Source: 66-474 sp051954935 (GTDB lineage Bacteria; Pseudomonadota; Gammaproteobacteria; Xanthomonadales; Rhodanobacteraceae). Taken from it: DNA of 64,000 nt. The first letter of the stretch is position 1. Every line of letters begins with the position of its first letter. The translations under genes and the position numbers were made by a program. The notes below the pieces were generated by a model. It was not told the DNA's origin. It worked only from the letters and a program-made list of their open reading frames with translations, and made no database searches. Below, in pieces: positions 42,492 to 51,394 of this stretch. The stretch covers positions 1 through 64,000 of the forward strand of contig JBQCHG010000048.1 of the NCBI GenBank assembly GCA_051954935.1, written 5' to 3'.

Positions 42492-44420
42492 ATGAAAGTG
42501 CTACACCTCTCCGCCGCCGCGATGCTGGCGTGGGGCGGCTTCGCCGCCTTCAACGTTGCTTCCGCGACCACGTACTACGTGCGCACCGATGGCGGCACCG
42601 CAGTTCAGTGCAACGGCCGCGCCGATGCGGCATACCCGGGCAGCGGCACCAACCTGTCCTGCGCCTGGAACCATCCGTTCGTCGCGTTGCCTCCGTCCAC
42701 CAGCAACAACCCGCAGACGCCGCGCATTCACGGTGGCGATACGCTGGTGATCGACCCGGGCAGTTACGAAATGGGCATTGGCGCCAAAGACGCCACCAAG
42801 CTTTATGGCGCTTGCAGCACCACTTACCCGTGGGATTGCAAGATGCCTTCCATTCCGAGCGGGACCACGACCAACCCGACCCGCATCGTCGGCGCTGGCT
42901 GGAACTCAGGCTGCAAGGCGCAGCCGGAGCTGTGGGGCTCCAATCGCGTGCACCAGGTGATCACTCTGGACGGCAGCTCCAACGTGGTGGTGGCCTGCCT
43001 CAACATCACCGACCACAGCGCCTGCATCGAGGGCCACTTCATCGCGAGCATCGCCTGCAACAAGACCACCCTGCCTTACGGCCCCTGGGCGAGCGAAGGC
43101 ATCCATGCGCAGGATTCCAACAACGTGACCCTGCAGGACCTGCATATCCACGGGCTGGCTCATACCGGCATCCAGGCAGGTCGCATCAGCAACTGGACGT
43201 TGAACAACGTGAAGATCATCGGCAACGGCCAGGCCGGATGGGACGGTGATCTGGGCGGCACCCAGAGCAGCTCCAACTCCGGAAACATCACGTTCAACAA
43301 CGTCGAAATCGGCTGGACCGGTTGTACCGAGCAATATCCGAGCACGACCATTTACGCCTGCTGGGGCCAGCAGGAGGGCGGCTACGGCGACAGCTTCGGC
43401 AGCGGCAAGACCGGTGGCAACTGGACGTTCAACCACGTGTACATCCACAACGGCACCCAGGATGGTCTTGACCTGCTGTATGCCGATGGCACCGGCAAGG
43501 TCACCGTGTTGAACAGCCGCTTCGAGGGCAGTGCGGGCAACCAGGTCAAGATTGCCGGACCCTCGGTGATCCAGAATTCGGTGATCATCGGCACCTGCGG
43601 CTCGTTCAACGGCAAGTACTACATGTCGTCCGGCGACAACTGCCGTGGTGCGGGTAACGCGCTGGTCATGCGGGTATTCCCGGGAGACCTGGTATCGGTT
43701 GCCTACAACACCATCAGCGGCCAGGGCGATTGCCTGACCCAGGCGGACAGCAACTACGGCGACAGCACCTCGGAGGTGGACCTGTACGACAACGTGCTGC
43801 TCGGCCAGACCAAGTGGGGCACCTCGCAGAAGAGCTGCATCTTCTACTGGAGCGAACCGCCGCGCGGCAAGGTCGCCATCAAGAGCAACGTGATCTGGAA
43901 TACGCGCTACTACACCACGAATCCGACCGGCAACATCTATGCCGATCCGAAACTGGTGTCGGAAAGCCTGGCCAGCTTCGGTCCTGCCCTCGCACTCGGC
44001 AGCCCGGCGATCGACAAGGCGAGCACCATCATCACGGTGAAGAACGACTACCTGGGCAATGCACGTCCAGTGGGAGCCGGCTACGACATCGGCGCCTATG
44101 AGTTCGGCAGCACCAGCAGCACCGGTGGCAGCACTGGCGGTACCACTGGTGGCAGCACTGGCGGCACCACTGGCGGCAGCACGGGCGGCACCGGTACCAC
44201 CAGTCCCGCGCGGAAGTGGTCAACGGGTGGCGCATTGCCGGCGCGGTTGATCGGCAGTACCACCCTGACCAGCACGGCTTCGGCACCGGCGCGGTCCGTT
44301 TCGAGTCAGCAGGACTCGGCCCGCAAGGTGAGCACCGCGCCGCAGAAGCAACAGCAGCGCTATTCGTTGAGCGAAGCGATCCGACGCTGGCTAGGCGGCG
44401 AGGAAACCGCTGCGCGCTGA
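42492..44420 (+). CDS. Secreted right-handed parallel beta-helix protein, copy 2
   Basis: A 642-residue exported protein with a signal peptide ending near FNVASATTYYV. The beta-helix body parallels that of the first copy (VTLQDLHIHGLAHTGIQAG, KIIGNGQAGWDGDLGG, NGTQDGLDLLYADGTG). Unlike copy 1 it keeps the conserved end LGSPAIDKA and PVGAGYDIGAYEFG, seen in Asp-rich beta-helix surface proteins. A Gly/Ser/Thr repeat then leads to a basic tail ending in RRWLGGEETAAR. There is no PEP-CTERM or LPXTG motif, so secretion or attachment must be by another route. A role in EPS trimming or as a matrix protein is inference from context. Confidence 0.82.
   Translation: MKVLHLSAAAMLAWGGFAAFNVASATTYYVRTDGGTAVQCNGRADAAYPGSGTNLSCAWNHPFVALPPSTSNNPQTPRIHGGDTLVIDPGSYEMGIGAKDATKLYGACSTTYPWDCKMPSIPSGTTTNPTRIVGAGWNSGCKAQPELWGSNRVHQVITLDGSSNVVVACLNITDHSACIEGHFIASIACNKTTLPYGPWASEGIHAQDSNNVTLQDLHIHGLAHTGIQAGRISNWTLNNVKIIGNGQAGWDGDLGGTQSSSNSGNITFNNVEIGWTGCTEQYPSTTIYACWGQQEGGYGDSFGSGKTGGNWTFNHVYIHNGTQDGLDLLYADGTGKVTVLNSRFEGSAGNQVKIAGPSVIQNSVIIGTCGSFNGKYYMSSGDNCRGAGNALVMRVFPGDLVSVAYNTISGQGDCLTQADSNYGDSTSEVDLYDNVLLGQTKWGTSQKSCIFYWSEPPRGKVAIKSNVIWNTRYYTTNPTGNIYADPKLVSESLASFGPALALGSPAIDKASTIITVKNDYLGNARPVGAGYDIGAYEFGSTSSTGGSTGGTTGGSTGGTTGGSTGGTGTTSPARKWSTGGALPARLIGSTTLTSTASAPARSVSSQQDSARKVSTAPQKQQQRYSLSEAIRRWLGGEETAAR
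44124..44195 (+). repeat. In-frame 24-base tandem repeat (GGSTGGTT)
   Basis: Three 24-base units encode GGSTGGTT, GGSTGGTT and GGSTGGTG, with half-unit 12-base similarity. They form a flexible Gly/Ser/Thr linker between the beta-helix and the basic C-terminal tail. Such repeats can change length by slipped-strand events and can be O-glycosylated. Confidence 0.8.
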
Positions 44421-44490
44421 CCCGAAAGCAACGCAACGCCACGCACGCGTTCCCATGGGGCGCGGTAGAGACCCAGGGATCGGGTTTGGA

Positions 44491-44523
44491 AAGGCGGCAT
44501 CGCGAAAGCGGTGCCGCCTTTTT
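44491..44523. terminator. Strong terminator after beta-helix copy 2
   Basis: A 13-bp stem (AAGGCGGCATCGC with GCGGTGCCGCCTT, one G-U pair) capped by a GAAA tetraloop and followed by TTTTT. It ends the plus-strand beta-helix transcript and overlaps the stop codon of the convergent acyltransferase gene, for which the A-rich left side can also serve. Confidence 0.9.
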
Positions 44524-45635
44524 CAGTGCGCATCCATCAGCGTGACCGGGCCTTGTGCGCGAGTGGGCAGGCCCTCGGTCCGTTCCAGCCGCTTGCGCAT
44601 GCCACGGAACGCGGACTCGATCAGGAAATACGACAGCAGCGCGCAGCCGAACGCGAAAGCGAAGTTCTGCGGGAACGCGTTTGCCCATGCACCCGCATTC
44701 CGATTGATGAACGGCTGCTGCCACAGGTACAGCGAATAGCTCATCACCCCGAGAAAGGCGATCGGCTTCCAGTTGAGGAAGCGCCCGGCCAGCGAATCGG
44801 CATGCCGGGTGCTGGATTCGATCAGCAGCGCGATGCAGACATTCATCACCGGCGAGAACACCAGCTCCACCAGCGTATAGTCGGACTCGCGGTTTATCAG
44901 CAGGATCAGCGGGACCGCCAGCCACAGCCAGCGACTGCCGGTGAGGCGCAGATACCAGGCTTGTCGCAGCAGCGACGGCCGCAGCAGCGCGAGCGCGCAA
45001 CCGGTGGCGAGGTAATCGCACATCGCCGGGAAAATGGACATTCCCGCCAGCGGCGTGGACGGATTCACGTGGAAGATCCATTCGCGGATGCCCGCGCGCA
45101 CGATGGGCCCGAACAGGATCGCGAGCAGCGCCAGCACCAGCGCGCGACGCTGGCGCAGCGCAAGCAGCGCCAGTGGCCACAGCAGATAGAACTGCTCCTC
45201 GATGGACAGCGACCACAAATGGCCGATCTGCCAGGGGTGATTCGGATAGTAATTGACGGTGTAAGTCAGCGCGTAGGCGAAGTCCTGTCCCCTCAGGTCA
45301 ATCCAGTCGAGCCATGTCGCCACGGCCAGTGCCAGGACCAGCGCATAGAAGGCCGGGAAGATGCGCAGCACGCGACGTACGTAGAACTTGCCGAGCGAAA
45401 TCGTGCCGGTCTTTTCGCGTTCGCTCATCAGCAGCGAGGTGATCAGGAACCCCGAGATCACGAAGAACACCAGCACGCCCAGATGGGAGACGTCGCCGAT
45501 CGCGTCCCACAGATCGCTGTCCATCCGGTTTGGAAAGCCGCGGGTGCCGGTGAGATGCCCGAACAGCACCATCAGGATCGAAACCGCACGGATGCCGTCC
45601 AGTGACGGTATGCGCCTGCTTTTCGGCTTGGCCAT
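44523..45635 (-). CDS. Acyltransferase 3 family membrane protein
   Basis: A 370-residue inner-membrane protein with about ten membrane helices. The family active-site pattern is at the start (PSLDGIRAVSILMVLFGH, His in the first helix), with RRVLRIFPAFYALV and HLWSLSIEEQFYLLWP later. Members transfer acetyl, succinyl or other acyl groups to EPS, O-antigen or membrane-derived sugars. The small hydrophilic C-terminus ends in PVTLMDAH. It follows the methyltransferase gene in the same direction after 69 bases, so the two may decorate the same repeat unit. Confidence 0.9.
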   Translation of the reverse strand: MAKPKSRRIPSLDGIRAVSILMVLFGHLTGTRGFPNRMDSDLWDAIGDVSHLGVLVFFVISGFLITSLLMSEREKTGTISLGKFYVRRVLRIFPAFYALVLALAVATWLDWIDLRGQDFAYALTYTVNYYPNHPWQIGHLWSLSIEEQFYLLWPLALLALRQRRALVLALLAILFGPIVRAGIREWIFHVNPSTPLAGMSIFPAMCDYLATGCALALLRPSLLRQAWYLRLTGSRWLWLAVPLILLINRESDYTLVELVFSPVMNVCIALLIESSTRHADSLAGRFLNWKPIAFLGVMSYSLYLWQQPFINRNAGAWANAFPQNFAFAFGCALLSYFLIESAFRGMRKRLERTEGLPTRAQGPVTLMDAH

Positions 45636-45704
45636 TGCAAATCCTCCCAGTCCGTTGCGGCGATTGGATCCGGCAATCCCGGCCGCTGGTCTGCAATGGG
45701 GTAT

Positions 45705-46472
45705 TTACTTCTCCACTCTCACCGCCATTACCGCCCCAGGCAAGCCGGCGCGTATCGCCAGGCTGTCCAGCATGCGGCCCACCCACCTCAACCGGCCCGG
45801 GATATAAAAATCCAATTGCCCGACACGACTGAAATTCAATACTGTGCAGCTGGAGAAATCCGACGTGAACCGTGCGATCTGAGCGGGTGCATTGGCGCGA
45901 TAAAAGGCCCGGTAATTCTCATATCGCTGTTCCCCCCGCTTGCCATGCAGCTTGTCGAGATAGATGTCCTTTATCCGGAGCTTCTCCATCAGGGTCGAAA
46001 CCAGGACGAACCAATGCCTCGCGTCCACCGTGAAGCCCCAGAAGCAACCGCCTTTGCGCAGCACGTCGTAAATCTTCTTCCAGAACTTCTGTGGGTCGCT
46101 GATGTGCTCCAGCACCATCACGGCAAATGCTATGTCGATGGAGCCGTCCTCGATGGGCGCATCCTCGAAGCAGCAGCGATGGGTCCTGGTGAACACATTC
46201 GCCAGTTCGATATCCGGATCCGGTTCGACTCCGACGTAATCGCCGGCAATATCAACCAGGGAACGCTGGAGTTCGGCATCGTCATCGAAGCCGCCGCCGC
46301 AGCCGATGTCGAGGAGCGTCAGCCGTTCCCGCCACTGCTTCATGATGCGGGCCTCGGCGAGTATCAGGTCCCGAAAAATCGGTGCCCTCCATTCCCCGGA
46401 GGAATAGCGGCGCGTATAGGCGTGCCAACGGGCCGTCGTCGTGTCCGGGGCTGTCGCGATCAGAAGAGACAA
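45705..46472 (-). CDS. Class I SAM-dependent methyltransferase
   Basis: A 255-residue cytoplasmic methyltransferase. The SAM-binding motif I is LTLLDIGCGGGFDDD, motif II gives VGVEPDPDIE, and the post-II FAVMVLEHISDPQKFWKKI is typical of methyltransferase domain 11/23 proteins. It probably methylates a sugar of the EPS repeat unit, given its location, but the acceptor cannot be told. It is divergent from the flippase gene with a 230-base gap. Confidence 0.85.
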   Translation of the reverse strand: MSLLIATAPDTTTARWHAYTRRYSSGEWRAPIFRDLILAEARIMKQWRERLTLLDIGCGGGFDDDAELQRSLVDIAGDYVGVEPDPDIELANVFTRTHRCCFEDAPIEDGSIDIAFAVMVLEHISDPQKFWKKIYDVLRKGGCFWGFTVDARHWFVLVSTLMEKLRIKDIYLDKLHGKRGEQRYENYRAFYRANAPAQIARFTSDFSSCTVLNFSRVGQLDFYIPGRLRWVGRMLDSLAIRAGLPGAVMAVRVEK

Positions 46473-46622
46473 GGCTCTTTCCCGCCGACGTCAGGCGCTG
46501 TGTGCGCACGATTGTTCTGGGATTCCGGAATTCATTCTTGGGTGTCTGTCGTTGCGGCCGCGTGAAAGCTGCCCGGCGGTGCTCCCGGCGCGAAACTCAC
46601 CTTTTGTGCATTCCGTGCTCCA

Positions 46623-46628
46623 TAGAAT
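46623..46628 (+). promoter_or_regulatory. Candidate -10 element of the flippase operon
   Basis: TAGAAT lies about 75 bases before the flippase ATG, preceded by the T-rich CCTTTTGTGC; the best -35-like TTGTGC is only 13 bases away, so the call is weak. The 230-base gap to the divergent methyltransferase gene holds nothing that looks coding. Confidence 0.25.
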
Positions 46629-46702
46629 CGGGGGCTCTGCCGGCCCAATCCGGTCCGGCGCGCGGGACAGGGTTTCACTTCCAGGAAGGAACGACGCGCA
46701 TC

Positions 46703-48178
46703 ATGGACGAAGCGGCGCGACCCGGCATTGCCACGCACTACCTGCGCTACGCGGTCGGCAACGTGCTGGTCATGGCCGCCGGGTTCGTGTCATTCCCCAT
46801 CATGACCCGCCTGCTCACCAACACCGAGTACGGCGTATTCGGTTACGTGGACACCTGGCTGCTGATCCTCACCGGCGTGTTCAAGCTCGGTGCGCAGCAC
46901 GCGATCATCCGGTTCTATCCGCACCGTGGCGGCCACAATGCGCTGGACCGCTTCGGCGCCAACTTCGTGCTGCTGCCATTCCTGTGCAGCATAGGTTTCT
47001 GGCTGCTGGCTACCGTCGGCTACGGCATCTGGTCATGGCTGCACCCCCTCGGACGTCCGCTCATCGGCTGGTTGTGCCTGGCATTGCTGCTGCCGACCAT
47101 CTGGATCAGCTTCGTCACCGCGGTACTCACTGCCGAGGAGCGCTCGGATTTGAGCGTCCGCCTGAGCGTCGGCACGCGCTGGCTGGACGTGGTGCTCATC
47201 CTGAGCGTGATTTATTTTCTGGAACGCAACGCGCTGGGCGTGTACTCGGCACGGTTGTGTTCCGCGATCGTGGTGACGATATGCCTGTCGATCTGGTTGT
47301 CGCGGCGGGTTCCGCTGCGCTGGCGCGATCGCGACTTCTCCTACTGGTTCACCGGCGTGCGCTATGGCGTGCCGATGATGGCCAACGAATTTTCCGGGGT
47401 CCTGCTGTCGTTTGTGGATCGCCTGATGCTGAAGCATCTGCTGGGCGCGTTCGCGCCGGTGGGCGTGTACACCATCGGCTATGGCCTGGCGATGACGATC
47501 AACACGCTGCTGCAGAATGCGCTGTTCACTGCTTTCACCCAGGTGAGTGTGCGCCAGTTCGAGACCGAAGGCGTGCAGGCAGTGGTTCGCACCAAGCGCG
47601 CGCTGTTGCACGTGCTGGTCTACGTGGTGGTGGCGATGTGCGTGGGATTGATCACGGTGGGGGCCGATGCTTTGCTGTTCCTGTCCGGGCCGGACAAGGC
47701 GGAATCCGCACCGGTGTTCGTGCTGATCGGCATCAACTACGCGCTGGATGGATTGTTCGGCATCTGCTTCACGGGATTGCTGCTGTACAAGCGCTCCGGG
47801 ATCGTGCTCTCGACGACGGTCGCCGCCACGGTGCTCAACATCCTGCTGAACTTGTTCTGGATTCCGGCCTACGGCGTGATGGGCGCGGTGTATGCGACCA
47901 TGGCCAGTTTCGTCCTGCTCACCGTGCTCCATTACATTACCTGTCCGCGCAATCTGCGCGTGTGGCCCGATCGCAACGGATCACTGATTGCCTGCCTGCT
48001 GGGCCTGCTGGTATGGGTGGTTGCCGATGTCACCGGGCTGTTCGGCCTCACTTCGCACTTCGAGCGGCTGCTGGCGATGGGAACCTTGATGCTGGTCTTG
48101 TACGTTGCGCCTGCGCTCGCGCTGGACCGGCCGCTGCGCGAAGCGCTGCAAACCTGGCTGCATAATCGCTTCGGATGA
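46703..48178 (+). CDS. Polysaccharide flippase (Wzx/MATE-like)
   Basis: A 491-residue protein with about 12-14 membrane helices, starting with a hydrophobic helix after MDEAARPGIATHYLRYAVGN and containing the family pattern FPIMTRLLTNTEYGVFGYVD. It would flip undecaprenyl-linked EPS repeat units across the inner membrane. The start is ATG at 46703; an upstream GGAAGGA is a bit distant (about 14 bases). Its stop overlaps the start of the next gene by ATGA, so the two are translationally coupled. Confidence 0.9.
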   Translation: MDEAARPGIATHYLRYAVGNVLVMAAGFVSFPIMTRLLTNTEYGVFGYVDTWLLILTGVFKLGAQHAIIRFYPHRGGHNALDRFGANFVLLPFLCSIGFWLLATVGYGIWSWLHPLGRPLIGWLCLALLLPTIWISFVTAVLTAEERSDLSVRLSVGTRWLDVVLILSVIYFLERNALGVYSARLCSAIVVTICLSIWLSRRVPLRWRDRDFSYWFTGVRYGVPMMANEFSGVLLSFVDRLMLKHLLGAFAPVGVYTIGYGLAMTINTLLQNALFTAFTQVSVRQFETEGVQAVVRTKRALLHVLVYVVVAMCVGLITVGADALLFLSGPDKAESAPVFVLIGINYALDGLFGICFTGLLLYKRSGIVLSTTVAATVLNILLNLFWIPAYGVMGAVYATMASFVLLTVLHYITCPRNLRVWPDRNGSLIACLLGLLVWVVADVTGLFGLTSHFERLLAMGTLMLVLYVAPALALDRPLREALQTWLHNRFG

Positions 48179-48939
48179 GCTCCCATCTGCTGCTCTCGCC
48201 GCTGAGTTGGAGTGTGGGACTTGCGGTATTGCTGGCGCTGCTCTGGCGCTGGCTGCCGCGCGCTCTGTGCCTGCTCGGACTGGCGATCGAAACCGCGCTG
48301 GTGATCGCGATGACGCCGTTCGGCGCCAACGGCGTGGTGCGCTTCGTCGAGTCGCGCGTACCGCCCGCGCAGAGCTGCAAGGCACCGCTGCCGACGACGA
48401 TCGTGGTCCTTACGGGTGGACTGTCCCGCCCGCCCCGGTCGGCAGATGATGTCGGGGCGGCAAACCTGCAGAGTCTGCACCGCCTGCTGGCAGGAGTGGA
48501 TTTGTGGCGGCGCGTGGCGCACGCACAGCTCGTGATCTCGGGTGGCGGCACGCTGGGCGTCGCGGAAGGCGTGTTGATGGCCCGGTTGGCGCGACAGCTC
48601 GGCGTTCCCGCCGATGCGATTCGCGTGGAAAGCCGATCGCTTTCGACCTGGCAGAACGCGCGGGATGTCGCGGCATTATCGCCGCCGGTTCCGAAACACA
48701 TCTGGCTGGTCAGTTCGGCGCTGCATCTGCCACGCGCATTGTTCGCGTTCCGCACGGCAGGCTTCGAACCGTGCGCCTGGCCCAGCGAATCGTTTTACAT
48801 CCCGCCGAGCGGCAGCTTCTTCTACTACGTGCCGCAAAGCTCGGCACTGGTGAAGGCGGAGGAAGCGATGCACGAACTGGTCGGTGGCTGGGACTATGCG
48901 TGGCGTGCACGTCGCCTCGCGGAAAGCGGGAAGCGCTGA
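48175..48939 (+). CDS. YdcF/ElyC-like DUF218 membrane protein
   Basis: A 254-residue protein with two N-terminal membrane helices and a DUF218 domain: VVLTGGLSRPP, LVISGGGTLGVAEG, ESRSLSTWQNARDVA and VSSALHLPRALFAF. Relatives (ElyC, SanA, YdcF) act in envelope integrity or lipid-carrier metabolism and are frequent in EPS and vancomycin-sensitivity contexts. Its ATG overlaps the flippase stop, so it may influence recycling or use of the lipid carrier during EPS assembly. This is inference from family and position. Confidence 0.85.
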   Translation: MSSHLLLSPLSWSVGLAVLLALLWRWLPRALCLLGLAIETALVIAMTPFGANGVVRFVESRVPPAQSCKAPLPTTIVVLTGGLSRPPRSADDVGAANLQSLHRLLAGVDLWRRVAHAQLVISGGGTLGVAEGVLMARLARQLGVPADAIRVESRSLSTWQNARDVAALSPPVPKHIWLVSSALHLPRALFAFRTAGFEPCAWPSESFYIPPSGSFFYYVPQSSALVKAEEAMHELVGGWDYAWRARRLAESGKR

Positions 48940-49047
48940 GCCCGCCATCCTCCGCGGCAGACGAGCGGCAGCTTCCACGAAACGCTCACGCGACAATCGT
49001 TTGAATTGTCCAGAGTGCGTTTCTCCACGATCCGACAAGGAGTGTTG

Positions 49048-50256
49048 GTGCGTAGCCTTCGTGTGCTTTATGTCTGGCAGGACCGCTATCCGTGGGATAT
49101 CCGGGTCGAAAAGATCTGCGCAGCCTTGCAGCGCCACGGCTGCGAGGTGGAGATCGTCGCCCGGCGCGGTGCGGACGAACCCGAACGCGCGGAATGCAAC
49201 GGCATTGCGGTGCATCGCGTGGGCCCCCAGCGGCCGCGCGCGGCTTCGCTGCCGCTTCCCGGGAATCCCCTCTGGCGCCGCGGGCTGGGCGCGCGCGTGC
49301 GGGCCTTCCAGCCCGATCTGCTGATCGCGCGCGACATTGCCGTGTCCACGTTCGCCGCGCATGCGGCGCGGCGCGCGCGCATCCCCTGGGTGATGGACAT
49401 GGCCGAGCACTACCCGGAAGCGATGCGGAGCTGGAAGAAGTACCGCAGCAACCCGCTCCTGCGCGCACTGGTCGGGCCTTTGCGCGTGCCGGACCGGATC
49501 GAGCGGCACGTGGTGCGCAGGGCGGACGGCATCCTGCCTGTTTGCGAAGAGATGAAGGACAGGCTGAATCGCGAGTTCGGCTTTCCAGTGGAATGCATCC
49601 AGCCGGTGCTCAACACGCCCGAGCGCTCGCGCTTTGCGCACATTCCCGCGCGCGAACGCAAACCCGGCAAGCTGTGCTTTGGCTACCACGGCTTCGTTGC
49701 GGACGACCGCGACCTGCAGACCCTGCTGAGGGGTTTCGACATCGCCGCGTCGAGGCACCCGGAGATCCGCCTGGAAATCGCCGGAGACGGCGAATCCATG
49801 CCGGAGCTCTCGGCCCTGCGCGAGCGGCTCGCGCATCGCCACCGCATCAGTTTGCGTGGCCCGTTCGCCCGCAGCGAAGTGGACTCGCTGTATGGGCAGA
49901 TCGATTTCGGCGTGGTGTCGTGGGCGGACAACACATTCACCCAGACTACGATCGCCAACAAGTTCTTCGATTACGCCGCCTGTGGGCGCCCGTTCATCTT
50001 CACTGCCACCGCGCCGATGGTCCGGCTGATGCGGGAAATGCGCTGCGGCATCCCCTATCGCGGCGGCGATTCGCATGATTGCGCGCGGGCGATCCTTGAA
50101 CTCGCAGCCGCCGATTACGACACAATGGCCGCGAACGGCCGGCGTGCGATCCAGGAACATTTCAATTGGGAAAACGACAGCGGGCGGATGCTGGCCTTCC
50201 TGGAACAGATCATGGACATGCAGCTGACGGTTCCGCGCACCAGCGTGGCGATGTAG
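49048..50256 (+). CDS. Family 4 glycosyltransferase
   Basis: A 402-residue GT-B glycosyltransferase. The start GTG at 49048 has AAGGAG five bases upstream; in-frame TTG/GTG codons further upstream lack this. The N-terminal domain is VLYVWQDRYPWDIRVEKI, and the C-terminal nucleotide-binding domain includes FGYHGFVADDRDLQTLLRG, LEIAGDGESM and NKFFDYAACGRPFIF. It is probably cotranscribed with the flippase and YdcF-like genes after a 108-base gap. It converges with the next gene 13 bases away. The sugar donor is unknown. Confidence 0.85.
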   Translation: MRSLRVLYVWQDRYPWDIRVEKICAALQRHGCEVEIVARRGADEPERAECNGIAVHRVGPQRPRAASLPLPGNPLWRRGLGARVRAFQPDLLIARDIAVSTFAAHAARRARIPWVMDMAEHYPEAMRSWKKYRSNPLLRALVGPLRVPDRIERHVVRRADGILPVCEEMKDRLNREFGFPVECIQPVLNTPERSRFAHIPARERKPGKLCFGYHGFVADDRDLQTLLRGFDIAASRHPEIRLEIAGDGESMPELSALRERLAHRHRISLRGPFARSEVDSLYGQIDFGVVSWADNTFTQTTIANKFFDYAACGRPFIFTATAPMVRLMREMRCGIPYRGGDSHDCARAILELAAADYDTMAANGRRAIQEHFNWENDSGRMLAFLEQIMDMQLTVPRTSVAM

Positions 50257-50269
50257 AGCGCGCAGCCAG

Positions 50270-51394
50270 CTAGTGGCTCTTCCACAGTCCGCGCGGATCC
50301 AGTGCGAGACAGGCCGGCAACGACAGCAGCGCGGCGGCATTCAACATCACGAAGCTTCCGATCGTGCGCAGCAGTGGTATGCGCGCGCCCAGACGCGGGC
50401 GCAGCAGCGCGAACGCGGCGCCGGCATAGCCGGCGAGCTGCAGCAGCAGCGCCGCGCGGTAGAACGGTTGCCGCCAGGCGAAGGCGCAGGCGACCAACAT
50501 GGCAAGCAGCGCCCACGGCACGACCAGGCGCAGGAACTTGTGCGAGAACCAGGCGAAGAACACCGGATTGGCGAACGGGTTGGCGAGCCGCGGCATGCGC
50601 GCGATCAACTGCCAGTTGCCGGCCAGCGTGCGCAGCTTGCGGCGAAACTCTTCCCATGCATCCGCGCTGGCGCGATCCAGCGCGATCGCTTCGCGCGCCA
50701 TCGCCACGCACGCGCCGGCGAACACCACCGACAGCGGCAGGTACATGTCGTCCAGGATCGTGCCCGGCGGCGGGGTTTGCGCCAGTTCGCGGCGCAGCGC
50801 ATGGATCGCGCCGCTGACGCCGTGCAGCCAGCCAAGCCGGGCTTCGCTCTCGCGCAAGGTCTTTTCCATGCGCCAGTAAAGGCCGATGTCCGCCGCCGTG
50901 CCCGGCGCGCTCTCGATCACCAGTTCGCCGCTCACCGCGCCCACCCGCGGATCGGCGAACGGTTCCACCAGCTTGCGCAGCGCGCGTGGCGCGAAGCGCT
51001 GGCGCGAATCGGCGAAGGCGATGATGTCGGTCGTTGCGGCCGCGATTGCCACGCCGAGAGCGGCCGCCTTGCCGCCATTGCGCGACAGCGCGATCACGCG
51101 CACGCGCGGATCGCCGACCTCCGCCGCCTGCGCGGTGCCGTCGCTGCTGCCGTCGTCCACCACGATTACCCGCAGCCGCTCGCGCGGATAGTCCTGCGCG
51201 AGTACGTCGCGCACGCGCGCGCCGATGCGCGCGGATTCGTTGAAGGCGGCGATCACCACCGTCAGCGACGGCGCAAGGGATTCGCTGTGCGGTGTCCGTC
51301 CGAATCTCCGCGCCAGCAGCAAGACCAGCGACGGATACAGCACGTAGGCGTAGCCGATCAGCGCCAGCGCGCACCAGAACACGATTGCGCTCAT
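50270..51394 (-). CDS. Membrane-bound family 2 glycosyltransferase
   Basis: A 374-residue membrane glycosyltransferase. An N-terminal helix (IVFWCALALIGYAYVLYPSL) precedes the GT-A domain: LTVVIAAFNESARIG, RVIVVDDGSSDGT, SRNGGKAAALGVA, and FADSRQRF in place of the usual DxD. Two or three C-terminal helices follow (FAWFSHKFLRLVVPWALLAM). It is the last gene of the large minus-strand EPS operon, and its ATG overlaps the stop of the preceding deacetylase gene (ATGA). The sugar added is not predictable. Confidence 0.88.
   Translation of the reverse strand: MSAIVFWCALALIGYAYVLYPSLVLLLARRFGRTPHSESLAPSLTVVIAAFNESARIGARVRDVLAQDYPRERLRVIVVDDGSSDGTAQAAEVGDPRVRVIALSRNGGKAAALGVAIAAATTDIIAFADSRQRFAPRALRKLVEPFADPRVGAVSGELVIESAPGTAADIGLYWRMEKTLRESEARLGWLHGVSGAIHALRRELAQTPPPGTILDDMYLPLSVVFAGACVAMAREAIALDRASADAWEEFRRKLRTLAGNWQLIARMPRLANPFANPVFFAWFSHKFLRLVVPWALLAMLVACAFAWRQPFYRAALLLQLAGYAGAAFALLRPRLGARIPLLRTIGSFVMLNAAALLSLPACLALDPRGLWKSH

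Noticed and set aside
39304..44420. PEP-CTERM or LPXTG sorting signal on the beta-helix proteins
   Set aside because: Neither C-terminus has a PEP motif, a final membrane helix with Arg cluster, or LPXTG.
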